From Tenrec ecaudatus (lineage: Eukaryota; Chordata; Mammalia; Afrosoricida; Tenrecidae), in assembly GCF_050624435.1 (NCBI RefSeq), contig NC_134539.1:146416025-146480024 (forward strand): 64,000 nucleotides of DNA, written 5' to 3'. The notes beneath the pieces were generated by a model. It searched no databases. It was not told the origin of the DNA and saw only the letters and a program-made list of their open reading frames with translations. Positions 11,441 through 23,470 of the stretch are shown piece by piece (position 1 is the stretch's first letter; each line of letters opens with the position of its first letter). The position numbers and the translations under genes were made by a program.

Positions 11441-11809
11441 AAACGAGAGAAGGTATCAGGACACCTGCCTGTCAGGTGCTATCACGACGGGGTGAAGAAT
11501 GGAGTTAACCCAGGGCAGTGGGCTGAGGTAGTGGTGGGAAAGGATGCTGTTACTGCCAGGTGGGCCAACTCTGAACTTGACTTTGCCACTTACCTGTAGG
11601 ATCTCAAGGGATTTAGAGGCTCTCTGACAACTGGACCAATAGACAATATCATGCTAAACACAGAAAATATCAAACGTTCTTGTTTTACTTGGACCCACAT
11701 TTCATTCCATCTTGCTTGGCTCCACAATCAGTTGATCATTGGAAGCAGCTGTCAAGAAGCCACATGACATACTGTTTGTTACATTGGGCAAATCTGCTAC
11801 ACCGACTTC

Positions 11810-12315
11810 TTTAAGGCGTTAAAAAGCCAAGATGTCACTTTGAGAGCTAAGATGTGCCTGCCCTGAGCCATGGTGTTTTCAATAGCCTCATATGCATGGG
11901 AAAGTTGGACGATGAATGAGGACAAGGGAAGAAAAACCAATGCATTGAATGACGAAGAAGACTGACAATCCCTTGAACCCCCAGAAGGACAACTGAATCT
12001 GTCTTGGAAGATGTCCAGCCAGAATGTTCTTTAGCAGCAAGCGTGGTGAGACTTGGTGTCACATACTTTGGGCATGTTATCAAGAGGAGTGAGTTCCTGA
12101 AACAGACATCATGCTTCGCCAAGTGTGTATGGGGGGTGAGTGAAAAAGAGGAAGAACCACTGGGAGATGGAGTGACATAGTAACCGGGACAAAGGGCTCA
12201 AACAGCAACAGCTGTGCGAATGGCTCAGGCCAGACCAGTGTTTCTTTATGTTGTGCAGAGAGGGTTGTTAGGGTCGTGTGAGTCAGAAGCGACTGGACAG
12301 CAACCTCACAACATC
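11810..12315 (+). mobile_element. RTE LINE 3' end
   Basis: This is the sense 3' end of the RTE LINE: 'catgggaaagttggacgatg', 'tgtcacatactttgggcatg' and the terminal 'gagtcagaagcgactggac'. The last part matches the AfroSINE tail. The reading frame is broken throughout. Confidence 0.7.
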
Positions 12316-12599
12316 TCTGGACTTCATTTTCCTTACCCAGCCTGCGGATGGGGCTGTTATTTTTTTTTTAATTTGAGGATTACGTAATAACTCTTAGAAC
12401 CATGCCCAACACAAGGTGAGTGAGTGGCCCGGCAGAATAGCATCTCTCTCTCTTGAGGCACATTCAAGTCAGCGTCCCTGTGTATCGATGTGTGCCTGTG
12501 TCCCCAAAGGGGGCTTCTAAAAGTTGGTGAGAAGACTGCCCTTTTCATTCCATTTTTCCATGCACTTTTTAAAGCCCCCTGGAAGGTACATGGGCTGGT

Positions 12600-12802
12600 G
12601 CCATACTGACTACACTCTGGACTCCTCCCTGCAAGGTCAGAGGTTCAAAACCACCAGTTGCTCCTCAGGAGAAAGACGAGGCTTTCTACACCCATAAAGA
12701 GTTACTGTCAAAAAAAGAGTTACTGTCTTGAAAACCCACAGGGGCAGCTCTACCTCTCCTCTCAGGCTGCTGTGACTCAGCACTGACTCAATGTCAGGGA
12801 GA
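12600..12802 (+). mobile_element. AfroSINE with small internal duplication
   Basis: The standard AfroSINE order is present. The 'agagttactgtc' block occurs twice (about 12697-12709 and 12716-12728), separated by A-rich sequence. Confidence 0.7.
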
Positions 12803-13063
12803 GTGAAAGAGAGAGGTGGTGATGTGTATACCCATGTGGGTATATTCTAAATATAGATACATGTTATATGACTCGATGATCTACCTGCAAAAAAATCAGG
12901 CAACACAAATCCTATGGGTCCCAATACTCCCCTCCACAACCCACCATGGGGATGATGACGCAGGTCCAGGCTGCCTCTCACGCCGTGGTACGTGGAGCAT
13001 GTTAGGAAACTAGGCAGCACCTAACAAAAACAACAACACAGGCAGACAACCGTTAAAGCTCAG

Positions 13064-13582
13064 TGTGCCGGTTTGGGTACTTTAGAGAAACAAATCCACA
13101 GAAACTCATATGTTTAAGAGAGAGTTTCATATAAAGGTTAAGTGCATATCAAGAAAACATCCCAGCCCAGTGCTGCCCAAACCCACAAGTCCAACATTAA
13201 CCCATATGTCCGTCACCAATCCACAAAGTCCTCCTCCATCTCACAAAACACACACATTGATGCCGACTGCAAGAGGCAAACAGAACAGTGAGCGTGTCAG
13301 CATCTCAGCGCTGGCAGGGGTCTCCACACGGCTGCTCCAGCACTCAAGGCTGCATCGGGGTAGGTCCATTGGCTTCCCCTCAGAGATGTCTTGCAGGAAG
13401 TGAGCCTTGCCAGCTGAAGCAGGGAACTGGCTGAGGCAACTGCACCTTGGTCCGACCATCAGAAAGCAAGAGACCAGAGAACTAGAAAGGCGAGACTCAC
13501 CAAGCCATTTATCTCTCCACCCTTCAATTAACCCCACATGGGTTTATCCCTCAGATCGGCACAATAAACTTTAACTATCTCA
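13064..13582 (-). mobile_element. Solo LTR, ERVL/MaLR-like
   Basis: It starts TGTGCCGG... and ends ...CA, and its right end is the inverse of the 5' end of the LTR at 45.3 kb ('cacaataaact'). The 5-bp flanks CTCAG (left) and TTCAG (right) match at 4 of 5 positions. No internal retroviral sequence is attached. Confidence 0.75.
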
Positions 13583-13589
13583 TTCAGTA

Positions 13590-14440
13590 AGACACTTGTG
13601 GTCCAAAGAGGACAGACGAACGTTGCCCCTGCCCTTCGGGAAGCTCTAAACCATTTGTAACCCCTCTGCTGCAATGTTGGGAGGTGCCCTCAAGTCGGGG
13701 ACACGTAGCAACCCCGTGTACGAGGGAACAAAGCACCATACCGGGCTGCCCCACCTCACAGTTGTCGTTCTGTTTGCTGCAGCCACTGTGCAACCTGCCT
13801 CGTCCATGGATTTTCAGGAGAGATCTGTCCCCGGCAAAGGACATCACACTTCGTACTAATAGTAGTCATGTGCCTTCATGCGCTCTGACCTCACCCTATG
13901 CCCACTTGCAAGAAAGTTCTATCATGCTCTCATCACTTGGTCTGGTCAGGACGCCATAGTTAATTATTCCCTAGGTTCTGGTTGATTTATTATCACTGTA
14001 TTGTGTTTTCAGGGAAGGTTTACGCAGTGAACCCAAGTTGTCAAGTGATGCTGGGGCCACGCTCCGCTTGCCTTCACTGCGTTCCCCTGCCCCCTTAGCA
14101 ATCTCGCCTCAGTTTCAAAGTAAGTGTTGCCTGTGCTGGTCCCATAGCTTGATATTTTAAAGGCGCACAGTGCTTAGTCTTTTTTGTGTGTGTGTGTGTG
14201 TTTGGGGCCAGTTTGGTATTTAGCCACAAGTTGATCTCGGGTTAGTGTCAGTTCTGGGTTTGGAGATGATCTTGAGATAAAAGTCTTGGGGAATCCTCCA
14301 GTCTCAACTAGACCAATAGGTCTGACTTCTCTGCCTTTTCTTCCTTCTCTGCTTTAGAAGTTTGAGGTTCTGTTCCACACTTCTCTCCCATCCTATCGGG
14401 AGCCGTCCTTTGTGGCCTTAATTAGGTCAGCCAAGCAGCC
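13590..14440. other. Unassigned low-copy DNA
   Basis: No recognised repeat family or exon, apart from a short GT run near 14187-14201. Confidence 0.4.
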
Positions 14441-14447
14441 AAACAAA

Positions 14448-14634
14448 CCAAGCTCACTGCCATGGAGGCGATGCTGACTCATAGCAAACCTATAGGACAG
14501 GGTAGAACTGCCCCCTGTGGATTCCAAGACTGTCACTCTGTACGGGAGTAGAAAGTCATATTTCTCCTAAGAGGTGGCTGGTGGTTTTGAACTGGGAAAC
14601 TTGCAGTTAGCAACTCATAACCACCAGGGCTCCA
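14448..14634 (-). mobile_element. AfroSINE, near full length
   Basis: The antisense tail 'gaggcgatgctgactcatag', the middle 'gggtagaactgccccctgtgg' (split here by one base from consensus) and the head 'ccaccagggctcc' are all present. Confidence 0.75.
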
Positions 14635-14689
14635 CAGACAGGCCTAGACGAGGACCAGTCACACTAGGGAGGTGTGTACACATCATATA

Positions 14690-16450
14690 GTGTTGTTGTT
14701 GTTAAGTGCCATTGGGACAGCTCCAACCCATAGCAACCCTATCCACAACGGAAGGAAACACTGCACGGTCCTACACCATCCTCAACTGTCCCTAAGCCTG
14801 AGTCCATTGATGGCAACCACTGTATCAATGCCTCTGCTCGAGGGCCTGCCTCATTTTCACCGCCTCTCCACTTTACCAGCCATGATGTCCTTCTCCAGAG
14901 ACTGATGTCGCCCAACAATATGCCCAAAGTGTGTAGGACTAAATCTCGCCATCCTTGCCTCTAAGGCACACTCTAGCCTGCTCCTTCCAACACAGGTGGG
15001 TTTGTCCTTTTAGCAGTCCATGCTACTTTCAATATTCCTCTCCAGAGCCATAATTCAAATGCATCGATCCTTCTGTGGTCTTCTGTATTGAATGTTCAAC
15101 TTTCCCATGCATAGATGATGCAGTGGAGAGGGTGGCGTGGGTGAGGTGCACCTTAGTCCTCCGAGAACCGTCTTTGCTCTTCAAGACTCAAAAGAGGTCT
15201 TGTGCAGCAGATTTACCTAACGCAATACATCTTTTGATCTCTTGACTTCTATTTTCATGAGCATTGATTATAGATCCAAATAAGACAAAATATTTGAATA
15301 CTTCAACCTTTTCTCCATTTATCATGATGTTACCTATTGGTCCACTTGTGAGGATTTGGGTCCTGTCTTACATTGAGTTGTAATCCATACTGAAGCCGAC
15401 AATCCTTAATCTTCATCAGAAAGTGCTTCAAGTCCTCCTCGTTTTCAGCAAGCAAGGTTGTGTCATCTGCATACTGCAGGTTGTAAATAAGCCTTCCTCC
15501 AATTCTGGTGCCACACTCTTCTTCATAAAATCCAGTTTCTCTGATTATTTGCTCAGCTACAAATTGAACAAGTATGGTGCAAGGTTACAAGATTACAACA
15601 AGTATGGTGCTCACCTTTCCTGGTCTTTAAACCAGGCAGTATTTCCTTGTTTTGTTTGCACAGTGCCTCCTGATCCATGTAGAAGTTCCAAGTGAGCTCA
15701 GTGAAGTGTTCCAGAATTCCCATACTTCTCAAGGTGATCCATAGTTTCTTGTGGTTCACGCAATCCAATGCCTTTGCATAGTCAATGAAACATCTCTTCT
15801 TGGAGCTATCTGACATTGCCATCTGACATTGGCAATGATAACTCTTGTTCCATGTCCTCTTCTTAATCTGGCCCAGATTTTTGGTGGTTCCTTGTCAACA
15901 TGCTGCTGCAAATGTTGTTGGATGATCATGCTACCCTTTGCACTTTGTATTCAGCTCCTTGACTTCATCCTTTCTTCCATTTGCTTCAGCTACTCTACAA
16001 ATAATATCAAGTTTCAGAGTCTCTTCCGACATCCACTTTGATCTTTTCTTTCTTTCCTGTGTTTTGAATGACCATTTGTTTTCTTCATCAGTGATGGTCT
16101 TGATGTCCTCCCGTAGCTCATCAGGTCTTCTGTCATTAGTGTTTAATGCGGCAAGTCTGTTCTTGAGATGTTCTTGAGATTCAGGTGGGATAGATCCAAG
16201 GTCGGACTTTGGCTCCAGTGAACTTGTTTTAATTTTCTTCAGCTTTATCTTGAGCTTACTTGAGCAATTGATGGTCTGCTCCACAGTCGGGTCCTGGTCT
16301 GGTATTAGCTGCTGATGCGGAGCTCCTCCATAGCATCTTCTCACAGATGTAGCCAGTTTGATTTCTGTGCATTCCATCTGGGGAAGTCCATGTGTACAGG
16401 TCCCTTTTTTGTTGTTGCAAAAAGGTATTTGTGATGAACAAGTACACTAG
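14690..16450 (-). mobile_element. RTE (BovB-clade) LINE, degraded ORF
   Basis: This is the largest RTE copy in the window. On the minus strand, 16256-16447 encodes the end of the apurinic endonuclease domain (motifs 'DLYTWTSPDG' and 'RSSASAANTRPG'). Its catalytic serine-aspartate-histidine triplet reads ADH here. A linker with 'RRPDELREDIKTI' follows at 15931-16377. Next comes a reverse-transcriptase segment with 'YAKALDCVNHKKLW' (15553-15822), and then a 3' region running to 14690. Much of the RT fingers region between linker and RT is missing and the frame is broken, so it is a dead copy. The 3' end shares its tail with AfroSINEs. Confidence 0.85.
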
Positions 16451-16689
16451 TCAACCGTGTACAACCAAAAGGACAGCATTGACCGCAGGACAAAGTTCAG
16501 AAGGGCAAGAAAAGAGGGAGGGAAGGATACAGGAAATGCAGGGAAGAAGAAGTGGGGTCGGTGGGATGAATTCCACAGAGAAGATTGTGATCAGTGCCAT
16601 GAAACAAAGTGAGTATGAATTGCGGAATGGAAAATGGATGGTCTGGTCTATGAAACTTCACCCCTCCAAAAAAACTCTTCAGCGTTAAA

Positions 16690-16800
16690 AAGTCTTTTTA
16701 TGGCAACATATGTAAAAATATGTTTGATACAATTGATGTATGGATTGTAGCAAGAGTTGTAAGAGTCCCAATAAGATGTTCTTTTAATTAAAACAATAAA
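16690..16800 (+). mobile_element. L1 3' terminal fragment
   Basis: It has the sense L1 terminus 'acaattgatgtatggattgt' followed by 'gagtcccaataagatgttc' and A-rich sequence. Confidence 0.6.
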
Positions 16801-16805
16801 AGGTT

Positions 16806-17131
16806 TTTTAGAACAAAGTGTTCTTGCGTTGAGGGAGGACTTGAATAGAGGCCCAATGTCCATCTGAAACCTTGATACTTAGCATATAAATATATGTACA
16901 TAGAACTATATCCCTATTGTTATATGTTAATATACTTACATATATATGTGCCTATATTTATACCTCTATAAATGTCTTTTGCCTCTAGTTCTTTCCTTTA
17001 TTTCTTTTTACTTTTCTCCTGTCCCACTATCATGTTCAACCTTCATTTGGTTCACAGTAATTCCTCTCAGCTACATTGCACTTGATCAAACTTCACCGGG
17101 CTTTCTACACCCTCCTCGCCATCTATTTTAG
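16806..17131 (-). mobile_element. L1 3' UTR internal fragment, inverted
   Basis: The antisense L1 3' UTR blocks 'gaacaaagtgttcttgcg' and 'tcctgtcccactatcatg' lie head-to-head with the preceding plus fragment. It ends abruptly at 'catctattttagatc', where LTR sequence begins. Confidence 0.65.
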
Positions 17132-17194
17132 ATCTCTCTTATGCACATATAAGTTTCTATGAATTTATTTCTCTAGTCTACCCAGACTAACACA
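17132..17194 (+). mobile_element. 3' end of a 5' LTR (truncated)
   Basis: The stretch 'tttatttctctagtctaccc' then 'agactaacaca' matches the end of the full LTR at 18813-19379. It is followed by a primer-binding-site-like 'tggtacc'. Confidence 0.65.
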
Positions 17195-18812
17195 TTATGG
17201 TACCTTGAGGGTACTAGAGAAACAAATCATAAAGATGGAGAATGGGTGTTTCTTTGGCTTCTTGCTTATGGTAGTGTTTCTTCTTAGGCTAGACAGAAGT
17301 CAGAAATGTCCATGCAGTTTACTGGGTTGTTTTCTGGAAAGAATATGGGAAGTTAAAGTTTTGATTATTTTGGTTGGTTGTAGGCTTGGGTTATTCCTGT
17401 GTGAAATGGCAAAAATGAATGTTAATATATATTTTGAGCTCAGGGGTAGAAATCGCTGTTTGAGTTTCTCAGAAACCATGCTGCTTATGGGAAATGATTG
17501 ACAGAGGTCAAAATGGATGACAGAAAGCCTGGGTCTGATTTAATGCTCTCAAAGACCTAATCCCTTATTTTTGTATCAATAGAATAGTTTAGATAAGAGT
17601 TTAGATAAGCTAAATAAGGATTGAACTTGACTGTTTAAAGAATTGAATTTAGTATCTGATTCTACTTTGTTTATACTGATTTCTTCTGATTATTGATATA
17701 ATGATTGATAGAAATATTTATTGTGAAATAGGAAAATAAAGAGCGTGTAAGCCCATTTATCTCAAACCATTAATTTGATCTTTAAATGGGTTGAGGAGAC
17801 TCATGCAAAGAAGTCTCTGAGAAGATAAACCCTAGTCAATGATTTGTAGTACTCAGGATGTTTGCATTCCAAGAGATCTGCCTAAGGGCAAGATTGACAG
17901 ATTGAACAAAGAGGAACTCTTCAATTGTTTGGAAATCTTGAACTAGTTTTTGTCAGAAGCTGGAACAAATCTGGAACCATGAGGAAAAAAACTCCTCTCT
18001 AGGACTGAACATTAAAGGGAGCCTGTGACAGCCTGAAATGCTTGCTAGGTGACCACCTGGATCCACTTGTTGAGTGGAAGTGGGAGAAAAGCAGCAGTAG
18101 AGAGACGGGTGGAGTCTGGCCACTGACACCCATGGACCTAGTTTACAGGGACTAGAGGGGAAGACGAGAGTGGGTTAACTTGTCTGAGGTTCATGACCTA
18201 GCACAAGGGGGCTAGGCTTGTTGAGAATTTGTGATGGGGCCATGGTCCAAGGCAAGGTGACCAATGGACACCCAGGTGGGGCTAAGCGAGGCAGCCCACA
18301 TTGAGTTGACCAGAACCCAACTAGTTGAAGAGAAGATGTTTGAGTCTGTGAACTGGTGCATGTTCCTGCTGACTTTATGGATGGCCTGCCCTGATTTGAC
18401 TTTCTTTATGGATGCAGATTTCACAAGCTTCCAAGTGGAATGAAGATTCTTGACATCAAAGAATATGATTGTCTCCTGAGAGCACTGGGTTGATGTAAGT
18501 GAGCAGTATAGAAATTGGATACCCAAAATGGGGTGAATAAAGGCATGAAGTAGCTGGCTTACAAGCTTTCATAGGTGGGGGAATATATTCATAGGATTAA
18601 GGTGAAGTGTTACTTAACTGTAATTGTTAGGCATTGGATATTTTTGTTTGGTCATTTGTGGAATATAATGTTTAAATGAGGGTGGCACATATTGAATTGT
18701 GTGCATCTTACTTTTATCCTGTTAGGTCCAAATATGATTGTACTACTGTTTGTTTGAAAATTACATATGACTAAAGGGTTGTGTGAAAGTGTCAAGTTGA
18801 CAAGGGGTAGTC
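17195..18812 (+). mobile_element. Internal region of ERVL/MaLR-like element
   Basis: About 1.6 kb lies between two copies of the same LTR end. The left edge reads 'ttatggtaccttgagg' (primer-binding-site-like). The right edge carries a purine-rich 'acaaggggtag' just before the 3' LTR (polypurine-tract-like). No gag or pol frame of useful length survives. A 104-codon minus-strand frame at 18212-18526 is a shadow. The MaLR assignment is inferred from size and LTR style. Confidence 0.5.
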
Positions 18813-19379
18813 TGTGATAGTTACATCATCTGATGCCAATTTGAGGATTAAGAGTTTAGGGTGAAGTCTAGGCTGTCAATCAGAATATAGCCAATGAGAT
18901 TTCTGTGTGGGCATGGCCTTCCCTAAGGATTCCGGGAATTCCTGAATTTTCCTTCTTGCAGGCGGCAGACATCACTCGCAGAATACCCACTCCCTTGTAG
19001 ACTCTACTAACAAGCCTGACTCCCTGCGAGACATTCCTGAGGAGAAGACACATGGACATACCCTGATGCCGCCCTGGGTGCTGGAGAAGCCATGTGGAGA
19101 CCCCTGCCAGCGCTGAGATGCTTACAATGCCACCGGATCTACAAAACTTTCACTGGCCTTTGATCTGCCTGCATTCAGCATCATTGCATGTGTTTCATGA
19201 GCTTGAAGAGGACTTTATAGATTGGTATTGGACATATGGGCTAATATCGATCTTATGGACTTGATCTGGATTAAGCTGGGATGTTTTCATAATGTAAAAT
19301 TACCCTTTATATAAAACTCTCTCTTATATACATACAAGTTTCTATGGATTTGTTTCTCTAGTCTACCCAGACTAACACA
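18813..19379 (+). mobile_element. 3' LTR, ERVL/MaLR-like
   Basis: It begins TGTGATAGTTACATC and ends ACTAACACA (TG...CA ends), about 567 bp. It is clearly related to the LTR at 48544-49039 ('acccctgccagcgctgagat', 'tgcatgtgtttcatgag'). It has no matching flanking 5-mer, as expected if it is the 3' LTR of a longer element. Confidence 0.7.
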
Positions 19380-19429
19380 GCTCCCCCCTTTCTTTCCCCA
19401 ACTTCCCCTTCCTGACATGATGTTTGAAG

Positions 19430-20296
19430 TCAAAATGGGTGCATAAGCAAATGTGGTGAAGAAAGTTGATGGTGCCTGGCTATAAGGAGATATAGCATCT
19501 AGGGTCTTAAAGGCTTGAAGTTAAACAAACAGTCATCTGTCATGGAAGCAATAAAGCCCATATGGAAGAAGCACACCAGCCTGTGTGATCATGAGGTGTC
19601 GCTGGGATCGGGTATCAGGCATCAGAAGACCCAAAACAAACAATCACATGGATACGAACAAGGGGGGGTCAAAGTAGAGACCCAACATCCATCTGTAGAC
19701 AATTGGACATCCCCTCACAGAAAGGTCACAAGGAAGGGACAAGCCGGCCAGGGTGCAGGATAGCACCCCGTGATGGCACACACAACATTCCTCTAGCTCT
19801 CTAATGCTCCCTCCCCCTGCTACCAGGACCCCAGTTCTACCTTACAGATCCAGCTAAACTGGAGCATGTACACTGGTACGGATAAGACCTCTTGACACAC
19901 AGAATCCAGAACAGATAAACCCCTCAGGAACAAATGGGAGCAAACATTCTGAGAGTAGGGGGAAGGTGGGGGGGGGCGAAAGGAAATGAAGGGGGAACCG
20001 ATTGCAATGATCGACGCATAACACCCCTCCCCCCAGGGAGATGAACAATAGAAATGTGGGTGAAGGGAGACAGTGGATGGTGTAAGATATGAAAATAATT
20101 CATAATTTGTCAAGGGTTCACCCGGGTGGGTAAGGGAGGGGGAAAAGAGGAGCCGATACCAAGGGTTCAAGTAGAAAGAAATATTTTGAAACTGATGATG
20201 GCAACATATGTACAAATGTGCTTGATACAATTGATGTATGGATTGTAAGAGCTGTCAGAGCCCTCAATGGAATGATTTATTACTTTTAAAAAAAGG
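19430..20296 (+). mobile_element. L1 3' UTR fragment
   Basis: Sense L1 3' UTR starting at 'aaaatgggtgcataagcaaa' and ending near 'caatggaatgatttattac' with an A-rich tail. Confidence 0.75.
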
Positions 20297-20804
20297 TCAT
20301 AAAAATGGACGAAATCCCACATAGAATTGGATGTCAGTGTTTGTTTTCAACACACTGAATGGCGGATTAGAAAGTGGCATTTGCTCCCTCAAGCTTCTGC
20401 CAGAACAAGGTCCATGTGGGGTGCCTTTGAGGTCTGATGGGTCTCTGCACGGAATCAGCATCTCTCTATTCAAGGCCCGATGAGGTCTGTGCTCTGAAAG
20501 CACCTCTCTGCATCCAGTATCAGGGTTAGAACCCCAGACTGCTGTCGGAGCCATGGGCAAACTAGCTGCTGTGTGCATCTCTCCTTGAAAAATGTGTGTG
20601 CCGGATCTCAGATGGGTGTGCGGGGACAGTCCACTGTGCTCCACAAACGCGGTTTCTTTTGTTGTTGTTATTATTAATGCTATGCATATTTATTAGCAGA
20701 AAGAACATTTGGTTACAGAAGTCTGTAAAATGGCTCATAAAGGGCATTCGTTACTGTTAAAAATTTTACATACGTTAACATGCTGAATACATGAATATTT
20801 GGGG

Positions 20805-20875
20805 TTCCTCTATAATCATCATTCTCATTTCACAGATGAAGAAACTGAGGCACATGAAAACGTTGCTGTTCTTGG
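20805..20875 (+). mobile_element. MIR core fragment
   Basis: The MIR core is visible: 'cattctcatttcacagatga' followed by 'agaaactgaggcaca'. It is an ancient mammal-wide SINE. Confidence 0.65.
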
Positions 20876-20957
20876 CACACACACATACACACACACACAT
20901 CCTTAGCCCCTACAAAACACACATCCCAAGTCATGCAGAAACATTTTGTACCATCTA

Positions 20958-21173
<216 letters not shown>

Positions 21174-21432
21174 TCATCGGTTCCAACCACTGGTATGTTG
21201 ACTTACACAATTTTTATAGGCTCAGGACCCTCTATGTCATAATCTTCGGGGAAAGCTTCTCTGTCCTCATGCCCCTACTGTGATGGCTGGAACTGATTCT
21301 CTTCGGTGAGGCTTTCGATGTTAACTGATATTGATGTTCTGTATGCTTTCTACTTCTCCGCTCCTCTTGGTGGTCCATGTGGAGGTGGGAGATGAGAGGA
21401 GGAGAGAGTAAGAGTATAGTCCTAATCAAGGC

Positions 21433-21434
<2 letters not shown>

Positions 21435-21482
<48 letters not shown>
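21435..21482. repeat. (AC)24 microsatellite
   Basis: Forty-eight bases of uninterrupted AC dinucleotide. Confidence 0.97.
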
Positions 21483-21483
<1 letters not shown>

Positions 21484-22984
21484 AGGCTTATATACACTTA
21501 AGGAGCCGTCTCCCACAAGTGAGGTTTCTTTCAGAGTTTAGGGCCCAGAAATAGTCAATCTTCCTTTAAAAACAAAACAAAAACCACTGTCCTTTTTCCA
21601 GGTCAAGAGAGAGACGTATCTTATTTCTTTCTTCACCTTGGTCACCAGGACTTGTTGAATCTGGCATGAGGCTGCCTTCAGTAGCTGGAAAGACACATGT
21701 CTATTTTTCCCCGCCCTCTGTTGCTATTTGAATTCATATGTCATTGGTCTTTTATGGGAGGTGGGGTTGACTTCAGGTGACGACAGCAATTCCTTTTAGG
21801 AATGAACTGGAAACCGATGTCGCTGGTGGGGCTCATTCCACTCATAATGGCTCCATGTCACAGGGTAGAAACCCCCCCTCTCCAAATCGGGTTCTCTTAA
21901 ATGTGACCTTTATGGGAGCAGATTGTATCTGTGTCTGAAAACATACACACGTCCAGCCTCCAAGTCCATTGACTTGACCGTGAAGCTGCGGTTGCAGCCC
22001 ATGCCATGAGTGTGACTCAGAGACTAGGGGAGCAACAGCTGTCTGCCTCCAGTCTAACTCCTAGGGCGTGGCCTCCCAGCCTCGCCCCACCCTTTCCCTG
22101 GAGGAGGTGGCTGAGAACTGATCCCACACATTGGGGCAGAGAGGCCTCCCTTTTTGCCCGGGCAGCTCGGAGCTCCCCTCCCTGCAGGCAGTGTCCATCC
22201 AGCCCCACGTGGCCCTAAGTACCCCAGTGTTAACCAAGTCAGGTAGCCCTACTATGCTGCTTTGCAGAGAGGGAAGACCTGGCCACCTGCCCCTGGAAGA
22301 CCCTCCTGGCCAAGAGAAGTTCTTCGAGGTCACATGAGGTCACTGTGAGTAGCAAATCCACCCAGTGACACCTCACAGGGACAATGAAGGAGTCCCTCCT
22401 CCCCCCACCCCCAATCCTGCTTTGATGGGACAGGTGGGTTCTGTCCGGTTGAAATTAAAAGAGAATGGAACAATTTCCACTCCACGACACGTTGAAGCCC
22501 TTGTGCGTGTGGATTTTTCACTTATCCTGTGGAGCCTAGGGAAAGGGGCACTGTGAGATGTCCCATCAGAGACCCCATATGCTAGGGTCTTATGGGAGTC
22601 CTTGGCTATCTGAGTGGGAGAGCAGGCTTTAGCACTGGCCTCTCTGAATGTAGGTGAGACACCCCTCCACCCCACCCCACCAGCTGAATTCCCAGTGGTG
22701 AGCATGCTAGACAGGCTCTTCCATCAGGCCACTGCCCCGCTCCTGCTACTGCTCCAGCATGGGAGGTCAAAGGGCCTCATTCCACACAGCTGTGTCCCTG
22801 CTTCCCCTGGACGGAGTGGGGGTGGGAGGCACTCTCTGCTTTGTCGGGGCTCCCAGGCACGGAGGATGCTGAAGGAACCTGACCAACCTCTGTTTACTGG
22901 GTGTCTAGGTAAGGGGGGTGAGACGTCACGTACATTGGGCATGTTTTCCGGTGTCCCTGGAGAAGGACACCGTGCCCTGGAAGG

Positions 22985-23132
22985 CATGGGGTCATTGAAA
23001 ACAAAGAGGACCCTCAACAGGATGGATGGACACAATGATACGAGGCTGTGCTAGGACCAGGCAGGGGCTCTTTCTGTTGTACATAGGGTTGCTTTGGATC
23101 AGCACCCATTCTACAGCCCCTGACTACACCAA
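22985..23132 (+). mobile_element. RTE LINE 3' terminal fragment
   Basis: The phrases 'ggatggacacaatgatacga', 'ctttctgttgtacatagggt' and 'gactacaccaac' match the last part of the RTE 3' end. Confidence 0.5.
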
Positions 23133-23369
23133 CTGGGTGTCCACAGGGTGCATGGTCTACAGGGTGTGTTGGAGCACTTAGCCTTTCTCCACCAAGGCTT
23201 CCCCGGCCGTGGGGTGCAGGGCAGACGCCGCTGCCTGCAGGGAGGGGGATCTCCATGCTTCTAAGGCAGAGGGGAGGCTGCTCCCACCCAACATGCCAGA
23301 TCAGTTCTCACTCACCCACTCCAGGAAAGGGTGGGGCGAGGCGGGGAGGGCTAACACCAACACCCCTAG

Positions 23370-23470
23370 AAGGACAGTGGACACGCTACCCATTGTGCAG
23401 GTGGGAAAACCCAAGTCCGAGAGGCCCTCAGTTACTTGCCCAGGGGGCAGGGGCGTGGCCGATAAGGGGC
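23370..23470 (+). mobile_element. MIR-like fragment
   Basis: The phrase 'cattgtgcaggtgggaaaac' with 'cagttacttgcccaggggg' follows the MIR core plus its 3' shoulder. Confidence 0.4.

Noticed and set aside
18212..18526. 104-codon minus-strand frame as a retroviral gene
   Set aside because: It is antisense to the inferred element orientation and shows no gag, protease or polymerase motif.
21435..21482. Regular short-period repeats as a possible CRISPR-like array
   Set aside because: All short-period arrays here are microsatellites or minisatellites without unique spacers, in a mammalian context.
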